A DNA stretch of 6,355 nucleotides from the NCBI GenBank assembly GCA_937871145.1, contig CALMXN010000349.1:1-6355 (forward strand), in the 5' to 3' direction. Of this stretch, positions 1 to 6,010 are shown in pieces. Below the pieces are notes generated by a model. The model was given only the letters and a program-made list of their open reading frames with translations, did not search any database and had not been told where the DNA came from. Numbering within the stretch: position 1 is the first letter of the stretch; every line of letters begins with the position of its first letter. The DNA comes from an uncultured Clostridia bacterium. Lineage in GTDB: Bacteria > Bacillota > Clostridia > Oscillospirales > Ruminococcaceae. Made by a program: the position numbers and the translations under genes.

Positions 1-48
1 ATCCTGGAGTTACTATCGGTGATAATACAGTAATAGGTTCTGTCAGTG
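1..48. repeat. Fold-back inverted copy of 116-163 at the contig end (probable artefact)
   Basis: Bases 1-42 are the exact reverse complement of 122-163. After one mismatch (43 against 121), bases 44-48 again complement 116-120. The arms are therefore 48 bases with 47 matches, separated by a 67-base loop. The right-hand arm is normal coding sequence of the acetyltransferase hexapeptide region, so the left copy is the foreign one. The 5-base CACTG microhomology at the junction is what a nascent strand switching onto its own complement would leave, as in fold-back or whole-genome-amplification chimeras. A genuine genomic inverted repeat cannot be excluded from sequence alone, but it would give the enzyme a meaningless C-terminus. 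Confidence 0.9.
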
Positions 49-596
49 ATTTTGCGAAGAACTCTGCAAGGATTTCCCACAGCAATAACATCTGACGGAA
101 TATCCTTTGTAATAACACTGCCAGAACCTATTACTGTATTATCACCGATAGTAACTCCAGGATTAATAACAGTATTCCCACCAATCCATACGTTATTTCC
201 AATTTTTACTTCAATGCCGTATTCATAGCCAGTATTTCGTATTTCGTGATGAATCGGATGCCCTGCGGTATAAATTGAAACATTGGGAGCAATAAAAACA
301 TTGTCGCCTATTGTTACGGGTGCAGGGTCAAGAATCACAAGATTGAAGTTTGAATAAAAATTCTTGCCGACAGAAATATTAAAGCCGTAATCGCACCTGA
401 ACGGCGGTTCAAAATAAGTATTCTCGCCCATTGAGCCAAGTAGCTCACCGAGAATTCTTCTGCGGTTTTCAAGGTCACCTGGGTCAGAATTATTGAATTC
501 ATTCTGAAGATATCGTGCCTTTAAAAAAAGCTTACCAAGGCCGTCTTTTCCACCTATATAAGGCAAGCCGGCGGTCATTCTTTCTCTCATATTCAT
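1..596 (-). CDS. Sugar O-acetyltransferase, maltose/galactoside acetyltransferase (NodL/LacA/Maa) type, 3' end missing
   Basis: This is a left-handed beta-helix acetyltransferase that moves an acetyl group from acetyl-CoA to a sugar hydroxyl in the cytoplasm. The protein starts MNMRERMTAGLPY, matching the N-terminal maltose-acetyltransferase cap (E-x-x-M-x-AG-x-x-Y). It continues with the family blocks FEPPFRCDYGFN (about residues 64-75), NFYSNFN, LDPAPVTIGDN, APNVSIYTAGHPI with the likely catalytic His113, then IGNNVWIGGNTVINPGVTIGDN, GSGSVITKDIPSD and GNPCRVLR. About 185 residues are credible, close to the 183 of E. coli Maa, so only a short tail is lost. The 13 or so codons read through bases 1-41 come from the fold-back copy and are not real protein. 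The ATG at 594-596 lies 5 nt after the stop of the upstream small gene, with a modest GGGAA at 605-609. ATGs at 588-590 and 576-578 are alternatives. Specific substrate unknown. Confidence 0.9.
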   Translation of the reverse strand, partial: MNMRERMTAGLPYIGGKDGLGKLFLKARYLQNEFNNSDPGDLENRRRILGELLGSMGENTYFEPPFRCDYGFNISVGKNFYSNFNLVILDPAPVTIGDNVFIAPNVSIYTAGHPIHHEIRNTGYEYGIEVKIGNNVWIGGNTVINPGVTIGDNTVIGSGSVITKDIPSDVIAVGNPCRVLRKITDRTYYCIITDSNSR

Positions 597-601
597 ATAT
601 A

Positions 602-808
602 TTATTCCCAGTCTGCGCACTCGTTTATCGGAGTAACAACAGGCTTACCGTCTTTGTCAAGCAATACAGTCATTCCGCCAGCGTAACCAGCCGCGTGGAA
701 TACATAATTTACGCCGGTTTCCTTATCAACCCATATCTCGCTACCAGACATTCCGGACTGTGTATAGGTTCTTACAAAGCGCCCGTTTTTATTAGACTCT
801 CTTTTCAT
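602..808 (-). CDS. DUF6440-like small protein (68 aa)
   Basis: This is a 68-residue soluble protein without a signal peptide or membrane segment. Its core reads VDKETGVNYVFHAAGYAGGMTVLL followed by DKDGKPVV, the pattern I recognise from the DUF6440 family of small Firmicutes proteins, whose function is unknown. The polar N-terminus (MKRESNKNGRF) leads into a compact, probably beta-rich domain. The start is supported by AGAGGT at 818-823, nine bases upstream of the ATG, inside the 21-base gap after fhs. The gene ends 5 bases before the acetyltransferase start, so the three minus-strand genes are very likely co-transcribed and the last two translationally coupled. The family assignment is from memory of the motif. 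No activity is claimed. Confidence 0.8.
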   Translation of the reverse strand: MKRESNKNGRFVRTYTQSGMSGSEIWVDKETGVNYVFHAAGYAGGMTVLLDKDGKPVVTPINECADWE

Positions 809-829
809 AATTTGTGTACCTCTATATGT

Positions 830-2500
830 TTAGAATAATCCACTGATATTTCCGTTGTTATCGCAGCCAATTTTATTAGCAGCCGGAACCTTTGGTAGTC
901 CAGGCATTGTCATAATGTCACCTGTGAGAGCAACAACAAATCCAGCACCTGCAGATAATCTTACGTCACGTACTGTGATTTCAAAGTTTTCAGGTTTTCC
1001 AAGCTTTGTCGGATCATCTGAAAGTGAATATTGTGTTTTTGCAACACAAACAGGGATATCGCCAAAGCCAAGCTCAGTAATTTCCTTAATAGCTTTTTCA
1101 GCCTGTGCTGTGAAGATTACGCCGTCAGCTCGGTAAATTTCCTTTGCGATTATGCCAAGTTTTTCCTTGATAGGCAATTTCTCGTCATAAAGTGGCTTAT
1201 AGTTGGATTCCTTAGTTTCAATAGTTTTGCAAACCTTTTGTGCAAGGTCTGTTCCGCCTTTTCCGCCTTTTGCAAATATTTCAGCAAGTGAAACTTCAAC
1301 GCCCATATTTTCACAGAATTCCTTGATATAAGCTATTTCAGCCTCTGAATCAGTATGGAATCTGTTGATAGCAACAACAACAGGAACACCGAATTTGTGC
1401 ATATTTTCAATGTGAGTTTTAAGATTTACGATACCTTTCTTCAAAGCCTCAACATTTTCTGTTGTTAGTTCAGTTTTAGGGACTCCACCATTATATTTGA
1501 GTGCTCGTATAGTAGCAACAAGAACAACGCAGGAAGGCTTAAGATTTGCAAAACGGCACTTGATGTCAAAGAATTTTTCAGCACCAAGGTCAGAACCGAA
1601 GCCTGCTTCTGTGATAGCATACTCGCCAAGCTTTAATGCAAGCTTGGTTGCTCTTACTGAGTTGCATCCGTGAGCAATGTTAGCGAAAGGTCCGCCGTGC
1701 ATGATAGCAGGTGTGTTTTCAAGAGTCTGTACAAGGTTTGGCTTCAATGCGTCTTTTAAAAGTGCAACCATAGCACCGCATCCGCTTAAGTCCTTTGCAT
1801 AGACAGGCTTGTTGTCATATGTATAAGCAACAAGTATTCTTTCAAGTCTTGTCTTTAAATCATCAAGGTCAGCAGCGAGGCAAAGAATAGCCATAATTTC
1901 TGATGCAACAGTAATCTGGAACGAATCCTCACGAGGAACTCCGTTAATCTTTCCGCCAAGACCAACAATAATGTTTCTCAATGCTCTGTCGTTCATATCC
2001 ATACAACGCTTGAACATTATTCTTCTCTGGTCAATGCCGAGTGCGTTACCCTGCTGGATGTGGTTATCAAGCAAAGCACAAAGGAGATTGTTTGCAGATG
2101 TTATTGCGTGCATATCACCTGTAAAGTGAAGGTTTATATCTTCCATAGGGACAACCTGAGCATATCCTCCGCCGGCAGCTCCACCCTTTATTCCGAATAC
2201 AAGATCGGAAGAAGGCTCACGAAGTGCAAGAACAGCCTTCTTGCCGATAACTTGCATAGCTTCTGCAAGGCCAACGCTTATGGTTGTCTTTCCTTCACCG
2301 GCAGGTGTAGGATTTATAGCAGTAACAAGTATAAGCTTACCGTCAGGTTTGTTTTTAAGTTCAAAAAAAAGATTTTCTGAAAGCTTTGCTTTATAATGTC
2401 CGTAAGGCTCGATGTTATCATCTGATATCCCAAGATCCCTTGCAACTTCATAAATCTTCTTCATTTTACAGCTTTGTGCAATTTCAATATCAGTCAACAT
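830..2500 (-). CDS. fhs: Formate-tetrahydrofolate ligase
   Basis: The enzyme makes 10-formyl-tetrahydrofolate from formate, ATP and tetrahydrofolate, feeding purine and one-carbon metabolism (and the Wood-Ljungdahl pathway in acetogens). It acts in the cytoplasm, normally as a homotetramer. At 556 aa it has the usual family length. Visible motifs: P-loop TPAGEGKT (65-72), LREPS with R94, which probably corresponds to the formyl-phosphate-contacting arginine, FGIKGGAAGGGYAQV (102-116), MEDINLHFTGD (119-129), HGGPFANIAHGCNS (268-281), TEAGFGSDLGAEKFFDIKCR (297-316), INRFHTDSEAEI (378-389), KGGKGG (411-416) and GDIMTMPGLPKVPAA (527-541). The start at 2498-2500 (MLTDIEIAQ) is chosen over an in-frame ATG at 2572 because it has a GGGGGAA ribosome binding site and because the promoter lies between the two. 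One oddity: residues 97-100 read SSDL where the family has SLGP, coinciding with an 11-base match to Illumina adapter, so this spot is probably corrupted. Confidence 0.97.
   Translation of the reverse strand: MLTDIEIAQSCKMKKIYEVARDLGISDDNIEPYGHYKAKLSENLFFELKNKPDGKLILVTAINPTPAGEGKTTISVGLAEAMQVIGKKAVLALREPSSDLVFGIKGGAAGGGYAQVVPMEDINLHFTGDMHAITSANNLLCALLDNHIQQGNALGIDQRRIMFKRCMDMNDRALRNIIVGLGGKINGVPREDSFQITVASEIMAILCLAADLDDLKTRLERILVAYTYDNKPVYAKDLSGCGAMVALLKDALKPNLVQTLENTPAIMHGGPFANIAHGCNSVRATKLALKLGEYAITEAGFGSDLGAEKFFDIKCRFANLKPSCVVLVATIRALKYNGGVPKTELTTENVEALKKGIVNLKTHIENMHKFGVPVVVAINRFHTDSEAEIAYIKEFCENMGVEVSLAEIFAKGGKGGTDLAQKVCKTIETKESNYKPLYDEKLPIKEKLGIIAKEIYRADGVIFTAQAEKAIKEITELGFGDIPVCVAKTQYSLSDDPTKLGKPENFEITVRDVRLSAGAGFVVALTGDIMTMPGLPKVPAANKIGCDNNGNISGLF
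2202..2212 (+). other. 11-base exact match to the Illumina adapter start inside fhs (probable assembly scar)
   Basis: The plus strand reads AGATCGGAAGA, the first 11 bases of the same TruSeq adapter found intact at 6324-6355 and in the same orientation. It lies on the codons that should encode the invariant SLGP of formate-tetrahydrofolate ligase and turns them into SSDL without changing the reading frame. The match and the motif loss are both seen directly. That they share one cause is inference. Confidence 0.65.
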
Positions 2501-2506
2501 AAATGA

Positions 2507-2513
2507 TTCCCCC
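2507..2513 (-). promoter_or_regulatory. Ribosome binding site deciding the fhs start
   Basis: On the minus strand GGGGGAA precedes the ATG at 2500, with eight bases between the G run and the start codon. No comparable site precedes the in-frame ATG at 2572, so the shorter 556-residue protein is favoured. Confidence 0.85.
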
Positions 2514-2542
2514 AAAAAATTATAGTCAAAATTATCGTTTTT

Positions 2543-2551
2543 ATTATACCA
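2543..2551 (-). promoter_or_regulatory. fhs promoter, extended -10
   Basis: On the minus strand the sequence TGGTATAAT is a perfect extended -10 (TG-N-TATAAT, hexamer at 2543-2548). No good -35 hexamer sits 16-18 bases upstream, which is acceptable for extended -10 promoters. Transcription would begin near 2536, leaving a leader of about 36 bases containing the ribosome binding site. Confidence 0.65.
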
Positions 2552-2633
2552 CATTTTAAGAACAATTACCATAATAAATTATATATATCCGCATTAATAT
2601 GCAGTTCTGACAATAATTTATGTATTGAAATCA

Positions 2634-2662
2634 TTGCGTTTTGTTATTTATTGTTATATAAT
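2634..2662 (+). promoter_or_regulatory. Promoter for the SEDS gene
   Basis: TTGCGT at 2634-2639 and TATAAT at 2657-2662 are separated by exactly 17 bases, a good sigma-A-type arrangement. The expected start near 2669 leaves a leader of about 25 bases to the ATG at 2695. The region is AT-rich and shared back to back with the fhs promoter, with about 80 bases between the two -35/-10 regions. Confidence 0.7.
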
Positions 2663-2679
2663 TAAATGTAAATGTTTTT

Positions 2680-2688
2680 GGGAGGGGG
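2680..2688 (+). promoter_or_regulatory. Strong ribosome binding site of the SEDS gene
   Basis: GGGAGGGGG lies six bases before the ATG at 2695, an unusually G-rich Shine-Dalgarno sequence that fixes this start. Confidence 0.85.
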
Positions 2689-2694
2689 AATAGG

Positions 2695-3834
2695 ATGAAA
2701 AAAGTAATGACAGTCATTTGGCATTATTTTAAGAAAATGGACAAGCTTCTTGTGCTGGCAGTTCTTGCGTGCTCGGGTTTAAGCGTTGTTCTGTTGTATT
2801 CAATTTATGCAAATAAAGCTTCATCATTTGTTTACCCTTCAACCTATAAAACTCAGATTATTGCTACCGGGCTTGGATTTATCTGTGCACTGGTTCTGTC
2901 GATGATTGATTATAACAGGCTTGCAAAGCTCTGGTATATATATGCTCCAGTGGGGATATTTCTTGTATTACTGACCTTTACCCCTCTTGGAATGATGCGT
3001 GAGGGTTCAACCGCTGATGACAGAGCTTGGCTTAATATCGGGGTTACATCCATTCAGCCGTCAGAATTTTTAAAGATAGCATTTATAGTATCTTTTGCAT
3101 ATCATCTTTCAAAGGTTAAAGATAAAATAAATGAGCCGTTGAACTTATTGCTTTTATGTCTGCACGGAGCAATTCCTATCGGACTTATAGCACTTCAGGG
3201 TGACGGCGGAACAGCAATAGTATTCGGCGTAATATTTATAATGATGTTTTTCATTGCGGGTTTATCGTGGAAATATATTTTGGCATTAGTACTTGCTTCG
3301 CCTTTGTTTGGAATACTCGGATGGAACTTTATTCTCACCGATAACCAGCGTGACAGGTTCCTTATTACCTTTAATCCTGAAATGGATCCGTTGGGTCTTG
3401 GTCATCAGCAGATTCAGGGTAAGATTGCACTCGGTTCTGGTCAGCTTTATGGCAAGGGGCTTCTCGGCGGAGATTATATGTATGTATCCGAAATGCACAA
3501 TGACTTTATATTCTCATATCTTGGTCAGGTTTTCGGTTTTATCGGTTGTATAGCACTTTGCGGTGCAATAATTTTCATAGCAATAAAAATTCTCTATGAC
3601 GGAATAATTGCAAAGGACAATATCGGGAAATATATATGCATAGGTGTTTTTTCAATGTTCTTTGCCCACGCTGTACTTAATATAGGAATGGTGCTTGGTG
3701 TAATGCCTGTTATAGGTGTTCCTCTTCCGCTTATCAGTGCGGGTGGTTCATCAGTATTGAGTATGTATCTTGCATTCGGGCTTGTATTCAGCGTTTATCA
3801 GCATAACGAGCGGAACAAATCAATTTTTTATTAA
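2695..3834 (+). CDS. rodA: SEDS-family peptidoglycan glycosyltransferase, RodA/FtsW/SpoVE type
   Basis: This is a polytopic membrane enzyme that polymerises lipid II into glycan strands, normally together with a class B penicillin-binding protein. The 379 residues have the usual length and about ten hydrophobic segments, beginning at residues 17-38 and 52-70. Family signatures: ADDRAWLNIG (107-116, W112 corresponding to a conserved tryptophan of the lipid II site), IQPSEFLKI (120-128), QGDGGTA (168-174; family QPDLGTA), a long extracellular loop ending EMHNDFIF with D270 as the probable catalytic aspartate, LGQVFGFIG (276-284), and NIGMVLGVMPVIGVPLPLISAGGSS (329-353). RodA is favoured over FtsW by overall motif style, but SpoVE or another clostridial SEDS paralogue is possible. 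The usual ISYGG block is ISAGG here. It has its own promoter and a terminator directly downstream, and no penicillin-binding protein is adjacent, so it is probably monocistronic. Confidence 0.9.
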   Translation: MKKVMTVIWHYFKKMDKLLVLAVLACSGLSVVLLYSIYANKASSFVYPSTYKTQIIATGLGFICALVLSMIDYNRLAKLWYIYAPVGIFLVLLTFTPLGMMREGSTADDRAWLNIGVTSIQPSEFLKIAFIVSFAYHLSKVKDKINEPLNLLLLCLHGAIPIGLIALQGDGGTAIVFGVIFIMMFFIAGLSWKYILALVLASPLFGILGWNFILTDNQRDRFLITFNPEMDPLGLGHQQIQGKIALGSGQLYGKGLLGGDYMYVSEMHNDFIFSYLGQVFGFIGCIALCGAIIFIAIKILYDGIIAKDNIGKYICIGVFSMFFAHAVLNIGMVLGVMPVIGVPLPLISAGGSSVLSMYLAFGLVFSVYQHNERNKSIFY

Positions 3835-3846
3835 TATATTAATCTC

Positions 3847-3877
3847 AAAAGAGCAGACATTTGTCTGCTCTTTTTTT
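3847..3877 (+). terminator. Rho-independent terminator after the SEDS gene
   Basis: A perfect 12-base stem (AAAAGAGCAGAC at 3847-3858 with GTCTGCTCTTTT at 3863-3874), an ATTT loop and seven T residues at 3871-3877 begin 12 bases after the stop codon. It separates the SEDS gene from the downstream ABC operon. Confidence 0.95.
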
Positions 3878-3896
3878 ATATGTTTTGAAAAACTAC

Positions 3897-3925
3897 TTGA
3901 CAAAGGAAAAATTATGTTATATAGT
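3897..3925 (+). promoter_or_regulatory. Promoter of the gntR-ABC operon
   Basis: TTGACA at 3897-3902 and TATAGT at 3920-3925 are spaced by exactly 17 bases, a near-consensus housekeeping promoter. Transcription would begin around 3932, inside the dyad at 3922-3947. A promoter this strong directly before a repressor gene fits repression by the operon's own regulator. Confidence 0.85.
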
Positions 3926-3947
3926 TAGTTACACAAGTAATTAACTA
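3922..3947. promoter_or_regulatory. Candidate operator of the GntR/YtrA-type repressor
   Basis: TAGTTAGTTAC and GTAATTAACTA form an inverted repeat with 10 of 11 complementary positions around the spacer ACAA. The 26-base dyad overlaps the -10 hexamer and the expected transcription start, so a bound dimer would block RNA polymerase. YtrA-subfamily genes typically carry such dyads in their own promoters. The assignment to the regulator encoded next is inference from position. Confidence 0.75.
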
Positions 3948-3975
3948 ATTAGCCAAATTTAAAAGGTGGTGCAAA

Positions 3976-4344
3976 GTGAATATAAATTTTGAAACCGAAA
4001 GACCGATTTATCTTGAACTTTCAGACTGGATAGAGGATAACATACTGTCACAGGTTTTCTTGGAAGAAATGCAGATTCCATCCACAACAGAACTTTCAGT
4101 AAACTTCAAGATAAATCCTGCAACAGCCTTAAAAGGAATAAACATACTCGTTGACCAGGGGATAATTTACAAGAAAAGAGGGGTTGGAATGTTTGTGAGT
4201 GAGGGAGCTGTCCAAAAAATCCGTGGTAAAAGAAAAGAAGAATTCTGCGAAGCTTATATAAATTCATTATTGAACGAGGCAAAAAAGCTGAACATCTCAA
4301 AGGCTGAGATTATTGAAATGATTCAAAGAGGGTTTGACAAATGA
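3976..4344 (+). CDS. GntR-family transcriptional repressor, YtrA subfamily (GTG start)
   Basis: This is a 122-residue DNA-binding protein with an N-terminal winged helix-turn-helix (about residues 8-75) and a short helical C-terminus for dimerisation (about 82-120), the size and layout of the YtrA subfamily. Diagnostic stretches are RPIYLELSDWIEDNI, IPSTTELSVNFKINPATALKGINIL (recognition helix region) and IIYKKRGVGMFV (wing). The GTG at 3976 is preceded by AAAGGTGG at 3962-3969, six bases upstream, and no in-frame ATG fits the domain start. The stop overlaps the ABC ATPase start as ATGA. Members of this subfamily usually repress their own ABC operon and are released by cell-envelope stress or an antibiotic. 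The inducer cannot be told from sequence. Confidence 0.92.
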   Translation: MNINFETERPIYLELSDWIEDNILSQVFLEEMQIPSTTELSVNFKINPATALKGINILVDQGIIYKKRGVGMFVSEGAVQKIRGKRKEEFCEAYINSLLNEAKKLNISKAEIIEMIQRGFDK

Positions 4345-5192
4345 GTACAATTCAGGTGAAAAATATAACAATGCAGTTTAAAGAAGTCATAGCATTGAAT
4401 GATGTTACAATTACTTTTGATGAAAATAAAATATATGGACTTCTCGGTAGAAACGGCGCAGGTAAAAGTACACTTTTAAATCTTATGACAAACAAGATTT
4501 TCCCGACAAGCGGTGAAATTCTCGTGGATGGTGAGAATGTCCTTGAAAATGACAATGCACTGGGCAAGATTTTCTGTATGTGTGACAAGGACTTATATCC
4601 AAAGGAATACTCAGTAAAAAAAGCTATAAAATGGTCAAAGGAATTTTATCCTGATTTTGATACTGAATATGCATATAAGCTTTGTGAAAAATTTCAATTA
4701 TCACCAAAGAAAAAACTGAAGGGGCTTTCAACAGGCTATAATTCTATATTCAAGATTATACTTGCACTTGCTGCAAACACACCTATTGTTCTTTTTGATG
4801 AGCCTGTACTTGGACTCGATGCAAATCACAGAGATATGTTCTATAAAGAACTTATCAACAATTATAGTGAAAACCCACGAACAATCATTATTTCAACTCA
4901 TCTTATTGAAGAGGTTTCTGATGTTATTGAGGACGTTGTAATCATCAAAGACGGAAAGAAAATCGTGCAGGACAGTGTTGAAAATATTCTTTCAAGAGGA
5001 TATTCAATATCAGGCTCAGCACAGAAAATAGACGAATTCATTAAGGATAAGGAAGTTATCGGCGTTGATACTTTAGGTGCATTCAAGACAGCACATATTA
5101 TGGGAAGCATTGATAAATCAGGAATTCCTGATGACCTTGAGGTAACAAAGCTTGATTTACAGAAGCTTTTTATCCAGTTGACAAATGCGTAA
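4341..5192 (+). CDS. ABC transporter ATP-binding protein, YtrB-like
   Basis: This 283-residue cytoplasmic ATPase would energise the two membrane proteins encoded next. Walker A is GRNGAGKST (36-44), Walker B VLFDEP (150-155, catalytic E154), D-loop GLDAN (158-162) and switch histidine H187 in STHLIEE. The signature is LSTGYNS (129-135) instead of LSGGQ, and the Q-loop region reads FCMCDKDLYP (78-87) without the usual glutamine. Both features recur in YtrB-like ATPases paired with YtrA regulators. A divergent tail of about 65 residues follows the nucleotide-binding domain. The ATG overlaps the regulator stop by four bases (translational coupling), with AGAGGG at 4326-4331 as ribosome binding site. 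Export or envelope-stress function is inferred. No substrate is evident. Confidence 0.93.
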   Translation: MSTIQVKNITMQFKEVIALNDVTITFDENKIYGLLGRNGAGKSTLLNLMTNKIFPTSGEILVDGENVLENDNALGKIFCMCDKDLYPKEYSVKKAIKWSKEFYPDFDTEYAYKLCEKFQLSPKKKLKGLSTGYNSIFKIILALAANTPIVLFDEPVLGLDANHRDMFYKELINNYSENPRTIIISTHLIEEVSDVIEDVVIIKDGKKIVQDSVENILSRGYSISGSAQKIDEFIKDKEVIGVDTLGAFKTAHIMGSIDKSGIPDDLEVTKLDLQKLFIQLTNA

Positions 5193-5204
5193 GGGGGCTG
5201 AACA

Positions 5205-5999
5205 ATGAAATTTTCAAAAGCCTTCAAGTATCAGCTTAATGATGTGAAGACATCTTTAATGTCTTTCTATGGTGTCATGATTGGAGTAGAAATCTTATTG
5301 TCACTGCTTATTGCATTCTGTGTTGGTAATGTTAAGGGTAATGTTATTGGGCTTGATGCTGCCACACCTGTGTTTCTGTTTATCTTATCTCTTTGTATTT
5401 TTTCAACTAACTTCAGCTTTTTAAATCAGAACAGTATATCAAGAAGAACTATGGTGTTAAGTTGTTTTGCTATGTTTGCAACGGTTGCAGGAATAATGCT
5501 TGCTATTGATGCAATCAATGCAGCAATCATGTATATGGGTGATTTTTATAAGTATCCATATTCGACAGTTTATGAAATGATTTTTCATCAGTTTGAATCT
5601 GCTGACCATAGGATTGTTGACAAAACATCTGATATTCTGCAAAACCTCCCGACAGTATCTCAGAAGTTAACAAGAATTTCTGCAAATCTCATCTTTAATT
5701 ATGTGTCATATATTGCTGCAGCGGTTTCTGGTTATTTTATATCGGTAGTATTTTACAGATTATCAAAAATATGGCGTATCATAGTATTCATTATTATTCC
5801 AGTTGTACTTTTAAACTCCGCATATTCAATATATAGATTAGGGCAATCGTTCTTTGATACTATATCAAGATGGATGGACAGAAATATCTTCAACAGCCCG
5901 ACAGGTACAATAATTTTAATGTTAATCTGGATAGTTGTTTTTGGAATGCTATCATATATAATTGCAACCCGAGCAGGCCTTAAACCTAAAAAGGAGTAG
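5205..5999 (+). CDS. ABC transporter permease subunit, six predicted membrane helices
   Basis: This is a 264-residue integral membrane protein with hydrophobic segments at about residues 20-41, 53-73, 84-110, 160-184, 191-208 and 234-254, giving the ABC-2-like six-helix layout. A loop of about 45 mostly polar residues (115-158) lies between the third and fourth segments. The cytoplasmic motif QNSISRRTMVLS (75-86) resembles NGISRKNIYIS in the following gene, so the two are probably paralogous partners in one transporter. It starts 12 bases after the ATPase stop with a strong AGGGGG at 5193-5197, seven bases before the ATG. The C-terminus is basic (KPKKE), expected inside. No family name is recognised beyond ABC-2-type permease of YtrA-type operons, and the substrate is unknown. 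Confidence 0.85.
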   Translation: MKFSKAFKYQLNDVKTSLMSFYGVMIGVEILLSLLIAFCVGNVKGNVIGLDAATPVFLFILSLCIFSTNFSFLNQNSISRRTMVLSCFAMFATVAGIMLAIDAINAAIMYMGDFYKYPYSTVYEMIFHQFESADHRIVDKTSDILQNLPTVSQKLTRISANLIFNYVSYIAAAVSGYFISVVFYRLSKIWRIIVFIIIPVVLLNSAYSIYRLGQSFFDTISRWMDRNIFNSPTGTIILMLIWIVVFGMLSYIIATRAGLKPKKE

Positions 6000-6010
6000 C
6001 AGGTGAGAAA

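Noticed and set aside
1..163. The 48-base inverted repeat as a terminator, attenuator or mobile-element end
   Set aside because: One arm is conserved coding sequence in the middle of an enzyme, the loop is 67 bases, and it sits exactly at a contig end. A fold-back chimera explains it better.
46..228. 60-aa plus-strand open frame rich in Pro, Ile and Thr
   Set aside because: It is the antisense of the hexapeptide repeats of the acetyltransferase. The repetitive look comes from that repeat structure.
515..838. 107-aa plus-strand open frame
   Set aside because: It is antisense to the DUF6440-like gene and the acetyltransferase start, with no recognisable domain and no good ribosome binding site.
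2519..2524. Second TATAAT on the minus strand near the fhs start
   Set aside because: It lies 18 bases before the ATG, so transcription would begin at or inside the ribosome binding site. No fitting -35 is seen.
2591..2602. Short inverted repeat GCATTAATATGC between the divergent promoters
   Set aside because: The stem is only 4 bases in AT-rich DNA, with no T tract and no relation to either promoter core, so it could easily arise by chance.
3286..3553. Overlapping open frames on both strands within the SEDS gene
   Set aside because: They are shadows of a well-supported gene and lack motifs or ribosome binding sites.
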